A DNA stretch of 45,013 bases from Clostridium intestinale DSM 6191 (GCF_900130055.1 NZ_FQXU01000007.1:1-45013), one strand, 5' to 3'; counted from the first letter of the stretch, positions 8,230-17,318 are shown. The notes: generated from the sequence alone by a model not told the origin. Program-made: numbers and translations.

Positions 8230-9699
8230 TTAAACTATATATTCTGCTTCCTTGCCCTGGTCATCTACATAATCTATTATAGTCTTATTGTTTTTAAGGT
8301 CTATAAATAATGTGCAATATTTATCTCCTTTTTCCCAATTAAGCTTAACCTCTTTTTTTGAAGAATCTAAAACCTTAAATTCTCCATTAAAAGCCTCATA
8401 ATCATTCCTAAAGTTTATAAGTTTTAAAAGTCTTTTTACAACATCTTTATTAGTAGCTTTATCTATTTCCTCTAAGGTAAAGTTGTGACGATTAATTTCA
8501 CGACCTTCTCCAGTTCTTTGTACTGCCTCAACATCATTTTCTCCTGCTAAAAGCCCCACATAATAAACCTGAGGAATTCCTGGAGTAAAAAATTGAATAG
8601 CTCTAGCTGCCAAATAATCATCATCGTTACAATCTAAAACAGAGTAATAGGTACATCTTATTTGGTGAACATCAAAACCATCTTCATCTTTGTGTTCATC
8701 TGATAAAATAAGGCTTAAATTGGATCCTCTTTCTAAACATACATCAACAAGTTCTTTAGCTTCTTTTGTATCTATAAGTCCATCCATGTCAGGTTTAACT
8801 GGTATTCCATCATGACAGTCAAGCATAGTAAATTGTTTCTTTGGACGTACCTTTAGATATTCACAAAGTTTTTTACTAGACTTATTTACAAGTGTATCTA
8901 AAATCATATAAGGCAAAATGAAATCATATATCCAAAAACCCTTATCTGCTAATTTATATTGAATAGAATAATGAGAATGAACTTCTGGAAGTAGTTCAAT
9001 ATCTAAAGAATCTGCTAATTCTTTAATCCAATTAAGAAATTCATATATCCCTGGTTCTACAAAAAAGCAACTGGTACCTAACTTTTTAATGACATACCCT
9101 ATAGCATCTAACCTTACTATTTTTACGCCATTTCTGCTAAAGTTTACAAAAAAATCTTCAAATAGCTTTTTAACTTTAGGTGAATTTATATCCAAATCTA
9201 TCTGCTCTGAAGGAGTTGTTTTCCCAAAGGTCGTCCATACTTTCTCTTCTTCACCAGTTTTTTCTATTTTAAATGTTGAATAAGGCACTTCTCTTCTTAA
9301 AAACATTTTGTTTATATCTTCTTTAATAGGCTCTCCATCTTTCCATAACTTATCTAAGGTTATAAATAAGTCAGCATGCTCTGATTCTCTTCCATTTGTT
9401 AAAAAGTGCTGAAAGTAGGAAGATTGTCTAGAAATATGATTAACCATTAAATCCACTAATATATCAAATTTTTCTCCTATAGCCTTTACATCTTCCCATG
9501 TTCCAAAGCTAGGTTCTATCTCTAGATAAGTTAAGGGTGCAAACCCTCTATCTCCTGAGGATGGGAAGGGAGGTAAAATGTGAATTCCACCTTTAAAAGT
9601 ATCAGGGAAATATTTTAATAATACCTTATTTAGTTTTTTTAAATCCCCACCTAATGAATCTGGATAAGTAATAAGTTGTACTTTGTTTTTAACTGCCAT
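8230..9699 (-). CDS. gtfA: Sucrose phosphorylase (GH13 subfamily 18)
   Basis: 489 residues, the usual length. The enzyme splits sucrose with phosphate into glucose 1-phosphate and fructose in the cytoplasm, saving ATP compared with hydrolysis. The N-terminus (LITYPDSLGGDL) and HILPPFPSSGDRGFAPLTY are typical of the family. Catalytic residues visible are the nucleophile Asp198 in VRLDAIGY, acid/base Glu239 in LLPEVHSHY and the stabilising Asp297 in DCHDGIP. Their spacing agrees with the characterised Bifidobacterium enzyme. ATG follows AGGAGG. It lies 20 bp after the fructokinase gene. Relatives act on sucrose 6-phosphate or glucosylglycerate, so the exact substrate needs assay. Confidence 0.85.
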   Translation of the reverse strand: MAVKNKVQLITYPDSLGGDLKKLNKVLLKYFPDTFKGGIHILPPFPSSGDRGFAPLTYLEIEPSFGTWEDVKAIGEKFDILVDLMVNHISRQSSYFQHFLTNGRESEHADLFITLDKLWKDGEPIKEDINKMFLRREVPYSTFKIEKTGEEEKVWTTFGKTTPSEQIDLDINSPKVKKLFEDFFVNFSRNGVKIVRLDAIGYVIKKLGTSCFFVEPGIYEFLNWIKELADSLDIELLPEVHSHYSIQYKLADKGFWIYDFILPYMILDTLVNKSSKKLCEYLKVRPKKQFTMLDCHDGIPVKPDMDGLIDTKEAKELVDVCLERGSNLSLILSDEHKDEDGFDVHQIRCTYYSVLDCNDDDYLAARAIQFFTPGIPQVYYVGLLAGENDVEAVQRTGEGREINRHNFTLEEIDKATNKDVVKRLLKLINFRNDYEAFNGEFKVLDSSKKEVKLNWEKGDKYCTLFIDLKNNKTIIDYVDDQGKEAEYIV

Positions 9700-9719
9700 T
9701 CTTATTTCCTCCTAAAATA

Positions 9720-10679
9720 TTATAAGTTATAAAGCTTTTTTATTTCCTCTAATACAGGAAGCTCAACTACAGCGCCAGTAAACTTAAGTTTATATGCACT
9801 AACCCCAAGCCCTAAATCTAAAGCTTCTCTTATGTTATACCCTTTTACAATCCCAGAATAAAATCCAGACCAAAAAGCATCTCCAGCACCCGTAGTATCT
9901 ACTATATCCTTTGCTATAGTATCAAGCTTAATAGTTTCATTTCCATTTGAAATAAGTGCTCCTTCGGCTCCTAAAGTCATTATTACAAGTTTTGCTCCAA
10001 GCTTTAAAAACTTCTTGATTTGATTTTCATAGCTGTCTTTTCCAAATAACCTTTCAGCATCATCTTCTGAAGGTTTTATAATGTCAACCTTACCTATTAT
10101 GGATTTAATATATTCTATTCCATCTTCACCTTTTTCCCATATCATTGGATGATAGTTAGGATCAAAACAAACTAAAACTTCATTTTTTCTAGCTTCTTCT
10201 AGAATTTTTTCAACAGTTAAACGTGATGGCTTTTTAGAAATAGGCCAACAAGAAAAATGGACTATTTTAGAATTTTTTAATGCTTTCTCTAAGGATTTAT
10301 TATAATCAAGATGATAATCTGCTTCTCTATAAAATATAGGAATTGGACTTGTTTTGCTTTTTGTAACTAAAACCATACTAGTAGAATAGTCAACTTTTTG
10401 AATAAACTCTGTATTAATATCAGCATTTTTTAAATGATTAGTTAAAAATCTTCCAAGTCCATCATCTCCAACAGCTGATGCAATAAGAGAGTTAATACCT
10501 AGTCTTTTACAGTTCATGGCAATATTAGCTGGTGAACCTCCAAAAAACTTATTATAACTATCGCACTCAAAGTCCTCACAGTAGTCAGAAGATATCATAT
10601 CAACTAAGATTTCTCCTATGGTTAAAATATCATTTTCTTTATCTTTAAAATCTATTTTTTCATTAAAGTTAAACATCAT
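9720..10679 (-). CDS. scrK: PfkB-family sugar kinase, probable fructokinase
   Basis: 319 residues of the ribokinase/PfkB fold. Visible are the N-terminal substrate region FFGGSPANIAMNCKRLG and the C-terminal PfkB signature DTTGAGDAFWSGFYSG with the catalytic base Asp. It would phosphorylate the fructose released by the sucrose phosphorylase encoded next in the operon. It is first in the operon, starting behind GGAGGGG. A 2-keto-3-deoxygluconate kinase or another PfkB specificity cannot be excluded by sequence alone, but the operon context favours fructose. Confidence 0.75.
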   Translation of the reverse strand: MMFNFNEKIDFKDKENDILTIGEILVDMISSDYCEDFECDSYNKFFGGSPANIAMNCKRLGINSLIASAVGDDGLGRFLTNHLKNADINTEFIQKVDYSTSMVLVTKSKTSPIPIFYREADYHLDYNKSLEKALKNSKIVHFSCWPISKKPSRLTVEKILEEARKNEVLVCFDPNYHPMIWEKGEDGIEYIKSIIGKVDIIKPSEDDAERLFGKDSYENQIKKFLKLGAKLVIMTLGAEGALISNGNETIKLDTIAKDIVDTTGAGDAFWSGFYSGIVKGYNIREALDLGLGVSAYKLKFTGAVVELPVLEEIKKLYNL

Positions 10680-10713
10680 ACCCCTCCTTATATAAAGGTC
10701 ATCTTATATAAAA

Positions 10714-10756
10714 AGTATACATTTTCATAGAATATATGTCAAACGATTGACATATA
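10714..10756 (-). promoter_or_regulatory. Sucrose operon promoter with LacI-type operator
   Basis: On the minus strand TTGACA (10742-10737), a 17-bp spacer and TATACT (10719-10714) form a near-consensus sigma-A promoter. A perfect 10-4-10 palindrome at 10733-10756 (core TGTCAAACGATTGACA) covers the -35 box. The core resembles LacI-family operators with a central CG. This predicts repression by the LacI protein encoded at the end of the operon. Confidence 0.8.
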
Positions 10757-10759
10757 AAA

Positions 10760-10793
10760 ATATCTAGTAGAACCCAAGGGCTCTACTAGATAT
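10760..10793. terminator. Strong bidirectional terminator
   Basis: A long stem with ATATCTAGTAGA / CTACTAGATAT arms (10760-10771 and 10782-10793) plus GC-rich inner pairs. It has an A-rich flank on the left and TTTTATTT on the right. In the minus direction it ends the mevalonate/GNAT transcript just before the sucrose promoter. Confidence 0.75.
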
Positions 10794-10892
10794 TTTATTT
10801 ATTAAGGTTTATATTCTTTTTTCAATTTCTTAATATTAAATTTTTTCATTTTAAGAAAAGCTTCTGTAACTTTATCAAACAAACTATAAGTT

Positions 10893-11432
10893 TTAGTTAA
10901 AAATCTTACCATAAATTAAAGAATCATAATACTTACCATCTATAAGATAAAAATCCTTTGATTTTCCTTCAAGTATAAATCCGTTTTTTTCTAAAGCCTT
11001 AGCTGAACCAATATTTACATCAACTACAAAAGCATTAAGTCTATGTAAATCAAGATGCTTAGAAACATACTCATTTACTAGTTTTATAGTTTCCGCTCCA
11101 TATCCTTTTCTCCAATGATCCTTATCTAAAACATATCCAATTTCAGCATGTTTATCTTCCTCATTAAAACCAAAAATCATGACTGTTCCAATAAGTTCTT
11201 TTCCTTCTTTAGTAAAAATGGATGCATAAAGATGTGTTCCATTATTAACTCTTCTTATGATTTCTTCAACAAACCTATAGGTCTCCTCTTCACTATTCAT
11301 AAGTTTCCATCCAATAAAACGTGAAACATCTTCATCTGAAGCATATTTATGTATTGCTTTCACGTCTTCTATTTTCACAGGTGCAAAATATATCTTATTT
11401 CCTTCTAGACCTTGAAAAATTTCTTTATTCAT
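10893..11432 (-). CDS. GNAT acetyltransferase, RimJ/RimL type
   Basis: 179 residues of the Acetyltransf_3 type. The N-terminal strand has NKIYFAPVKIEDVKAIHKY, the central part EIGYVLDKDHWRKGYGAETI holds the acetyl-CoA-binding Q/RxxGxG-like loop (RKGYGA), and the C-terminal part has LHRLNAFVVDVNIGSAKALEKNGF, typical of the family. The substrate is unknown. The gene starts 55 bp after mvaK2 with its own GGGGGAG and no terminator between, so it may be the last gene of the mevalonate operon. A short remnant reading frame (10815-10880, minus) follows it without a convincing start. Confidence 0.8.
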   Translation of the reverse strand: MNKEIFQGLEGNKIYFAPVKIEDVKAIHKYASDEDVSRFIGWKLMNSEEETYRFVEEIIRRVNNGTHLYASIFTKEGKELIGTVMIFGFNEEDKHAEIGYVLDKDHWRKGYGAETIKLVNEYVSKHLDLHRLNAFVVDVNIGSAKALEKNGFILEGKSKDFYLIDGKYYDSLIYGKIFN

Positions 11433-11487
11433 AACTCTCCCCCTAAAATTCTATCTTATATTAATCTACTAATAATCAGACTAAATA

Positions 11488-12585
11488 TCAAGTAAGGATT
11501 TTAAATGATACACCAGCTTCTGATATTTCTAAATTTAAGGCTTCAATATCAGCTTTCTCCCATTCCTTATATAGTTCCTGCTTTTTATAATCTCCTTTTA
11601 AAAATGCTATGCCGCAATCTCCTCCACCTGCTCCTGAGGATTTAGCACTTCCATATCTTTCTCCAATAGAACATAAAGCAGTTAGCTTTTTTGTTTCTAT
11701 TTGAATACCAGCTACTTCTCCAAAACTTTTTAAGGCTTTTCTATTTTCTGAAAGAGAACTAATGCTATCTTCAAAACTATTATCATTAAAAGCTTTGATT
11801 AGATTATCTACAGCAATAGAACTTCCTTTTAAAAACTCCTTATATATATGAGGATTTTCTTTTTTAAAGCTTTCTGCCTTTCGTATCATAGGGGAGGTTG
11901 AAGCTGTTTCTTTAGTCCATCCTACTACTAGTTTTAATCCCGAAGGAGGAGTTAATTTTTTAATAATTAGATTTCTCCAAGGCTTCTCTAGAATATCTTT
12001 AATTTTATCTGAATTCTCCAGCTCATTTAATAACCACTTTGAGTCAAATGCTGAATATTCAAGCCATCCTCCATAAACTCCAGCTGCTATATCTGCACCT
12101 GACCCATTTCCTTGGGTCTTTAAATGAGCAATAGCAGAAAGCTTAAAGATTGTATGAGGCTTAAGAAGCTCATCTTTATTATGTAGTGCTAATATGGATG
12201 AAACAGTTGCTACTACAATTGCTGCACTAGATCCAAGTCCATATTTTTTACCAGATGAGGCATCATCCAGCTGACTTTTTATTGATAACTTAAATGGAAT
12301 AAGCTCAATTGAGTTTTCTTTTAAAAACCTAACAACTATAGAGATTGAGTTTTTTAAAAAACTTAACCTAAAATCTTCTATACTAAATTCTACATTCCCA
12401 TCTTTAATTTCAAAAAAAATATCTTCAAGTTTAAGATCAGGGAGAAACAATTGATTTTTAATGCTAGGTTCAATACTTCCCTCTACATACCTGTTTACTG
12501 CAGCAACTATGCACTTTTGATTCTTCTCCAGTACAGCATACTCCCCAGCTATCATAAGTTTTCCTGGAACCTTAATATTAATCAT
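11488..12585 (-). CDS. mvaK2: Phosphomevalonate kinase
   Basis: 365 residues of the GHMP kinase superfamily, matching bacterial phosphomevalonate kinases: IKVPGKLMIAGEYAVLE at the start, the ATP-binding GLGSSAAIVVATVS near residue 118, and the C-terminal SSGAGGGDCGIAFLKG. It converts 5-phosphomevalonate to 5-diphosphomevalonate. It lies 21 bp after the TctA-like permease gene and starts behind GAGAGGGGAG. The pathway partners mvaD, mvaK1 and fni lie upstream in the same transcript, which makes the assignment within the GHMP family firm. Confidence 0.9.
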   Translation of the reverse strand: MINIKVPGKLMIAGEYAVLEKNQKCIVAAVNRYVEGSIEPSIKNQLFLPDLKLEDIFFEIKDGNVEFSIEDFRLSFLKNSISIVVRFLKENSIELIPFKLSIKSQLDDASSGKKYGLGSSAAIVVATVSSILALHNKDELLKPHTIFKLSAIAHLKTQGNGSGADIAAGVYGGWLEYSAFDSKWLLNELENSDKIKDILEKPWRNLIIKKLTPPSGLKLVVGWTKETASTSPMIRKAESFKKENPHIYKEFLKGSSIAVDNLIKAFNDNSFEDSISSLSENRKALKSFGEVAGIQIETKKLTALCSIGERYGSAKSSGAGGGDCGIAFLKGDYKKQELYKEWEKADIEALNLEISEAGVSFKILT

Positions 12586-12606
12586 TAATATCTCCCCTCT
12601 CTTAAA

Positions 12607-13968
12607 TTAATATAAACCTGATAATGCTTTTACGATCCATGGAGCTGAATAAAGAATCATAAACATAACTCCATAATTAACTCCTAACCTATATAAAACC
12701 CCTGAGAAAATACCTATTAAAAGTACACCGACAATATTAATAACTCCTCCATCCATAAAGGCTAAAAGTAAAACCAAACTGAAAAATACTCCTAACATAG
12801 CTTCATGAGGAATCTTTTTAAATACAAAGGAACAGATCTTTTGAGAATATTTTACTGTGATAAAATAAGTAAAAGCTGATGCAATAACTGCCCCTATAAG
12901 AGTTGCAACCACAAAATCTGTTCTTGATAATATATGATGCATGTTATTTTCTAGTGTAAATACTGGTGGCGCATTAAATAAAGGATTACCTGGACCTAAC
13001 GCTACGGGAGATAATGGAATACCTAACGCTAGGAGAGGAATTAAAATTCCTGAAATATAGGTTGCCTGTGCTAAAGCTTCCATACAAGAAACCGCAAGTG
13101 AAGCCTTTTCCACAGGATCTTTAACTCTACTTGAGAATAACTCCCCCAAAAAGGTGGTTAATCCTACTGGGCTTAGAAGAAAAGTAACTGATCCTATAAG
13201 TGAAGCTAATGTACTATAGCCTACTTCTTTTTTAGTTAAGATTTTAAAGGGATTTGGAAACTTCTTTATTTCCTCTTCCTCTTTTATATATATTTTCTTT
13301 GTATCATACTTTTTTAAGGCGTCTCTTTTATCTTTATTAAGAAGTTCAAATAAACTTAAGATAACAGGTCCAATTGTAATACCTAAGAAAAATGATACAA
13401 AAACATTAGTTTCTTTAGGTACTGCATTTATTCCCCAATAAAGATATCTAAGTCCTTGAATTAAAAGCGCAAAAGGTAATATAGAAGCAAGTGCTATCCA
13501 TCTTTTTTTGCTCATTAAAGCTAAAACTATAGCTCCAACAAAAAATATAGCATCCCCATATTCCTTAATAGTAGTCGCAAACGGCACAATAAAACTTGCC
13601 AAAAATAAACTTACAGGTATAGAAACGAAGGTTCCTACGATAGCACCTGACGCAATCTTTCTTATGCTTGTATTAGTTAGCCCGTGCTTTTTAAGCACCA
13701 TTGCATGCTCAACCATTGGCGTAGACATAACACCTGCTGGTATTCCTGCAATAGAAACAGGAACTGCATCAATAAGCTTACATGCAACTATTGCCGAAAT
13801 AAAGAAAGATAAAACCACAACAGGTTCAACTCCCGATAAAACAAGTACTAATATTACCGGAGCAATGGTTGCAGTTTCATCTGCACCTGGAGCTGCTCCA
13901 ATTATAGAATAAATCACCGCAGCTAAAGCTGCTGCTAGTATCATCTGTATAATTAAACTAATATCCAT
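12607..13968 (-). CDS. TctA-like (tripartite tricarboxylate transporter family) permease in the mevalonate operon
   Basis: 453 residues with about ten or more hydrophobic segments. The N-terminus IGAAPGADETATIAPVILVL is a version of the Pro-Gly motif of TctA/DUF112 permeases; AGIPAGVMSTP and LGIPLSPVALGPGNPLF are family-like repeats. TctA proteins carry small carboxylates, usually with a small membrane protein TctB and a secreted binder TctC. The previous 88-residue gene may play the TctB part; no TctC is present. I chose ATG 13968 (AAGGAG 7 nt upstream), one base after the previous stop. Its place between mevalonate kinases suggests transport of mevalonate or a related acid. That is inference. 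Confidence 0.75.
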   Translation of the reverse strand: MDISLIIQMILAAALAAVIYSIIGAAPGADETATIAPVILVLVLSGVEPVVVLSFFISAIVACKLIDAVPVSIAGIPAGVMSTPMVEHAMVLKKHGLTNTSIRKIASGAIVGTFVSIPVSLFLASFIVPFATTIKEYGDAIFFVGAIVLALMSKKRWIALASILPFALLIQGLRYLYWGINAVPKETNVFVSFFLGITIGPVILSLFELLNKDKRDALKKYDTKKIYIKEEEEIKKFPNPFKILTKKEVGYSTLASLIGSVTFLLSPVGLTTFLGELFSSRVKDPVEKASLAVSCMEALAQATYISGILIPLLALGIPLSPVALGPGNPLFNAPPVFTLENNMHHILSRTDFVVATLIGAVIASAFTYFITVKYSQKICSFVFKKIPHEAMLGVFFSLVLLLAFMDGGVINIVGVLLIGIFSGVLYRLGVNYGVMFMILYSAPWIVKALSGLY

Positions 13969-13969
13969 C

Positions 13970-14236
13970 CTAATTCTCCTTATCTTCCTTAACAAATATC
14001 CTTTTAGGCTTTATTAGAACAGAGCAAACAACAAACCCAATAATTGCACCGCCTAAACCAAAAAATAATGGCTTAGGTGGTTCATTTGGAGCAATAAAAT
14101 ATCCACCAAGGGTAGTAACACTACATATTACAAGTGCCTTAACTAAGTCCTTAATATTTACAACATCCTCCCAAATTTCAATATTAACTTTTTTATCATC
14201 TATATGTTTCATAGTTTCTTGGTTTATATCTTTCAT
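13970..14236 (-). CDS. Small two-helix membrane protein, possible TctB-like partner
   Basis: 88 residues. The N-terminal 30 are polar (MKDINQETMKHIDDKKVN). Two membrane segments follow, about residues 33-51 (VKALVICSVTTLGGYFIA) and 57-77 (LFFGLGGAIIGFVVCSVLI), with a basic/acidic tail. It starts behind TAGGAG and is tightly joined to the permease gene downstream. TctB proteins usually have four helices, so this would be a reduced or unrelated partner. I recognise no family; the function is assigned only by context. Confidence 0.6.
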   Translation of the reverse strand: MKDINQETMKHIDDKKVNIEIWEDVVNIKDLVKALVICSVTTLGGYFIAPNEPPKPLFFGLGGAIIGFVVCSVLIKPKRIFVKEDKEN

Positions 14237-14249
14237 AATTAAACTCCTA

Positions 14250-15227
14250 TTATTCTAAATAAGTAACTCCTGAACCTGGATGACAAACTAAAACCTTCAT
14301 AACACTTGAAAGTTTTAAAAGAGATTCATATACCATATTTTCATTCTCCTTAAGACAAAGCACTTTAACATTTGCTCCTGCATCTATGGTGAAAAATGCT
14401 GGTATACCTGACTCTCTTAGATTTTGAATATGCCCCATAACTTCTAGAGTTCCATGTTCCCAATATAAAACAGGTGGTTTCGCTCCAAGCATTGTAGCAT
14501 GTATCTTTAGAGCATTTTCTTCTGCAATATTTCCTAGGCTATAAAAATCTTTTAATCTTATTGCCTCTTCTGCTATTTTAATATCTTTTTCCACAGTATC
14601 TAGCCACCCTGAATAAAAAGGTGAGGTTTCTACTGTACGCTTCATTCCTTCTCTACTAGAAACCTTCTTTTTCCCTGAGGCTACCATTACTGAAAGTATG
14701 CTTATATCCCAATCTTTTTCTGATAACAATCTAACTCCATGAGAATCTGTTCCATCAAGTTTTTCGCCTTTTTCCCATTTAACATATCCACCAAAAATAG
14801 ATCTACAAGCAGAACCTGAACCTCTACGAGCTAACATTGATAACTCTCTTTCACTTAAATTTAAGCCTGCTGCCTTTGAAGAAGCACAAGCTAAAGCTGC
14901 AAATCCAGATGCAGAAGATGCAAATCCAGCAGCTGTTGGTACTTTATTTTCAGAATTAACTTCTGCATATAATTTAGTTCCTGATAATTCTCTTACAACA
15001 TCAAGAAACTTTGATATCTTTTTCTGGTCCTTCTCTTCTGTTTCCTTATTATTTAATATAAAAACATCATTTTTAAGATTTTCATTAAACTCAACTGAGG
15101 TTATAGTATAAAATCCATCTAAGGTTATTGATATACTGCTATTCATAGGAAGGATTAATTCATTATCTCTCTTTCCCCAATATTTAATTAATGCAATGTT
15201 TGTATTAGCTTTTGCCTTAGCTTTCAT
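14250..15227 (-). CDS. mvaD: Diphosphomevalonate decarboxylase
   Basis: 325 residues, the normal size. It decarboxylates 5-diphosphomevalonate to isopentenyl diphosphate using ATP. Family marks are ANTNIALIKYWGKRD at the start, TAAGFASSASGFAALA for the phosphate loop, SGSACRSIFGGYVKWEKG, and FFTIDAGANVKVLC near the end. It starts 5 bp after the mvaK1 stop with GGAGG upstream, so it is in the same transcript. Confidence 0.92.
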   Translation of the reverse strand: MKAKAKANTNIALIKYWGKRDNELILPMNSSISITLDGFYTITSVEFNENLKNDVFILNNKETEEKDQKKISKFLDVVRELSGTKLYAEVNSENKVPTAAGFASSASGFAALACASSKAAGLNLSERELSMLARRGSGSACRSIFGGYVKWEKGEKLDGTDSHGVRLLSEKDWDISILSVMVASGKKKVSSREGMKRTVETSPFYSGWLDTVEKDIKIAEEAIRLKDFYSLGNIAEENALKIHATMLGAKPPVLYWEHGTLEVMGHIQNLRESGIPAFFTIDAGANVKVLCLKENENMVYESLLKLSSVMKVLVCHPGSGVTYLE

Positions 15228-15232
15228 TTAAT

Positions 15233-16204
15233 TTAATCCTCCATTTTCTCGAAAGTATAAAGTTTATTTTCCTTGGTAGAGAAACACCAGCTTTTAACTG
15301 CGCCAGAATTTATTAATTCTTGTGCAATTAATTTCCCATTCTCTAAATTATTTGAAAGTGCAATTATGCAACCTCCAAGTCCTCCTCCAGTTAATTTAGC
15401 GCCCAAGGCTCCATTTTTTCTAGCAGTCTTTATTAACATTTCTAAACTTTCATCGCTTACACCCATATTTTCAAGTATCTCTTGGTTAGAATTCAGTAGT
15501 TCACCTAATAAATCCATATTTCCAGCTAAAAAAGCATCTTTGCTTTTTTCAACAAGCTTTCCCATTTCATCTATATGAGATTCCATTTTATGAGGATTTA
15601 ATAAACTTCTATGGTGTACATTTTCTACAGCATTACGTGTATCTCCAATTTTCCCACTATCTCCCACTACTATATAAAATGGTTTAACACTTTTAATATA
15701 CTGAACCTTCTTATCTTTTTTAAAATATATAGCTTCCTCACTAGATACCACTTCCATATCAATACCACTTGGGTTTCCATGGGCATATCTTTCCCCTATA
15801 TTCACTAAATAAAATAATTGTTCTTTAGTAAGATTTTGTCCATAAAATGAAAATAAACTTCTTACTATAGCTGTAGCAATTGATGCACTTGAACCTAACC
15901 CTCTTCCTATGGGTATTTCTGAATAAATATTAATAAGAAGCCCTTCATGTGCTTTATTTAAAATAGTTAAAGCCTCCTCTAAAACCAAAGAAAGTCCTCT
16001 AAGCTTAACTGGCATATCATCAGTACTACCAGTATAAATTGATGATTCGAACCTTATGCCTCCATCATAGTTTTTTGTGGTACATTTCACCTTAAGTGGA
16101 AAAGGAATTGCTATGGCCGGTTTACCATACACAACTCCATGCTCTCCTGTTAAAATCAACTTACTATGTGAATACCCTTCACCTATATTTAATTTCTCAT
16201 TCAT
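15233..16204 (-). CDS. mvaK1: Mevalonate kinase
   Basis: 323 residues, GHMP superfamily. It phosphorylates mevalonate, the first step of the lower pathway. Marks are SHSKLILTGEHGVVYGKPA, the ATP loop PIGRGLGSSASIATAIV, the catalytic-Asp segment HGNPSGIDMEV and the C-terminal LTGGGLGGCIIAL. The reading frame extends 13 codons further up, into fni. ATG 16204 is preferred because AAAGGTGA lies directly upstream and the protein then begins MNEKLNIGEG, 4 bp after the fni stop. Confidence 0.92.
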   Translation of the reverse strand: MNEKLNIGEGYSHSKLILTGEHGVVYGKPAIAIPFPLKVKCTTKNYDGGIRFESSIYTGSTDDMPVKLRGLSLVLEEALTILNKAHEGLLINIYSEIPIGRGLGSSASIATAIVRSLFSFYGQNLTKEQLFYLVNIGERYAHGNPSGIDMEVVSSEEAIYFKKDKKVQYIKSVKPFYIVVGDSGKIGDTRNAVENVHHRSLLNPHKMESHIDEMGKLVEKSKDAFLAGNMDLLGELLNSNQEILENMGVSDESLEMLIKTARKNGALGAKLTGGGLGGCIIALSNNLENGKLIAQELINSGAVKSWCFSTKENKLYTFEKMED

Positions 16205-16208
16205 GTCT

Positions 16209-17255
16209 TCACCTTTTATAATCCACAAGCTCTTTAAGTTCACCTTTTATCCTAAAAGGTACACTTTTAAGCTCTTCTATATTCTTTTTACCTAAAAGAA
16301 ACATCATTACTTTAGATTTATATATAATATTTTGAAGATACTCAAGTGCACCTTCATAACCAACATCTAAAAATGACTTTAATATAGGGCCGCTTATACC
16401 AGTCATATTGGCACCTAAACATAGGGCTTTTATTACCTCATCAGAAGCCTTAACCCCACCGCTACACACGATATTCAAATCATCACTTAAACTTCTTGCT
16501 TCAATAAGACTTAATGCTGTAGGTATTCCCCAATCAAATAACTCATCAAAGTGAAATTCTTTATTTCTTTCACTTTCAATTTTAATGAAATTGGTTCCCC
16601 CACTTCCTCCAACATCTACGTACTTTACTCCAACTTCTAAAAGTCTTTTGACTACATCTTTTGACATGCCAAAACCTATTTCTTTTACTATTACAGGTTT
16701 ATCTATTTTTTTAACTATATTTTCAATATTTTTTAAAACACCTTTAAAGTTTCTATCTCCTTCAGGCATACATATCTCTTGAGCAGGATTTATATGAATC
16801 TGAATCCCATCTGCCTCAATCATATCTATAGCTTTTTTAACATCATCTAGAGTTGAAAACCCATTTATATTAGATATAACAACTCCATCTTTTAATACTT
16901 GTCTTACAACTTTAAAAGAAGCTGAGTAGTTTTCATCATTAACTGCTATTGCCTGAGATCCAACTGCCATTGGTATGTTTAATTCCTTTGCAACCTTTGC
17001 AAGATTACTGTTTATTTTTACAGCATCATTAAACCCTCCTGTCATGGCATTAATCATTACAGGAAAGTTTATTTGTTTACCTAAAAAATTCACCCTTGTA
17101 TCTATCTCATTAAAATCAATCTCTGGTAGTGAGTTGTGCTCTAAATATATATATTTAAAATAATTATTTCCTTCAAAATCACCTTTAGAAAAATGCTTAA
17201 CATGTTCCTTTTTTCTTAAAGATCTTATTTCACTTTTGGACGTTAAATCTTCCAT
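16209..17255 (-). CDS. fni: Type 2 isopentenyl-diphosphate delta-isomerase (FMN dependent)
   Basis: About 348 residues. It interconverts IPP and DMAPP with reduced FMN; it needs no Fe-S cluster. Marks are FPVMINAMTGG, AVGSQAIAV, the IHINPAQEICMPEGDRNF segment with the Gln-Glu involved in substrate and Mg binding, PVIVKEIGFGMSKD, and VDVGGSGGTNF plus CSGGVKASDEV for FMN phosphate. An in-frame GTG lies at 17261; ATG 17255 is preferred as start codon, although the GGAGG spacing (10 nt) is a little long. It is the first gene after the operon promoter. Confidence 0.9.
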   Translation of the reverse strand: MEDLTSKSEIRSLRKKEHVKHFSKGDFEGNNYFKYIYLEHNSLPEIDFNEIDTRVNFLGKQINFPVMINAMTGGFNDAVKINSNLAKVAKELNIPMAVGSQAIAVNDENYSASFKVVRQVLKDGVVISNINGFSTLDDVKKAIDMIEADGIQIHINPAQEICMPEGDRNFKGVLKNIENIVKKIDKPVIVKEIGFGMSKDVVKRLLEVGVKYVDVGGSGGTNFIKIESERNKEFHFDELFDWGIPTALSLIEARSLSDDLNIVCSGGVKASDEVIKALCLGANMTGISGPILKSFLDVGYEGALEYLQNIIYKSKVMMFLLGKKNIEELKSVPFRIKGELKELVDYKR

Positions 17256-17318
17256 AATCACATTTCCTCCTCTAAAATATTGATTATATTTCTAGCCTTG
17301 TTGTGAGGATTTACAAAC

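Noticed and set aside
10815-10880. Small gene after the GNAT gene (frame ending KKFNIKKLKKEYKP)
   Set aside because: No convincing start codon or ribosome site; at most a remnant.
13508-13912. Open frame of 134 codons on the plus strand
   Set aside because: It lies wholly antisense inside the TctA-like gene, has no ribosome site and has a composition that mirrors the membrane protein.
11488-17261. A complete mevalonate pathway
   Set aside because: Only the steps from mevalonate onward are present; HMG-CoA synthase and reductase were looked for in the window and not found.
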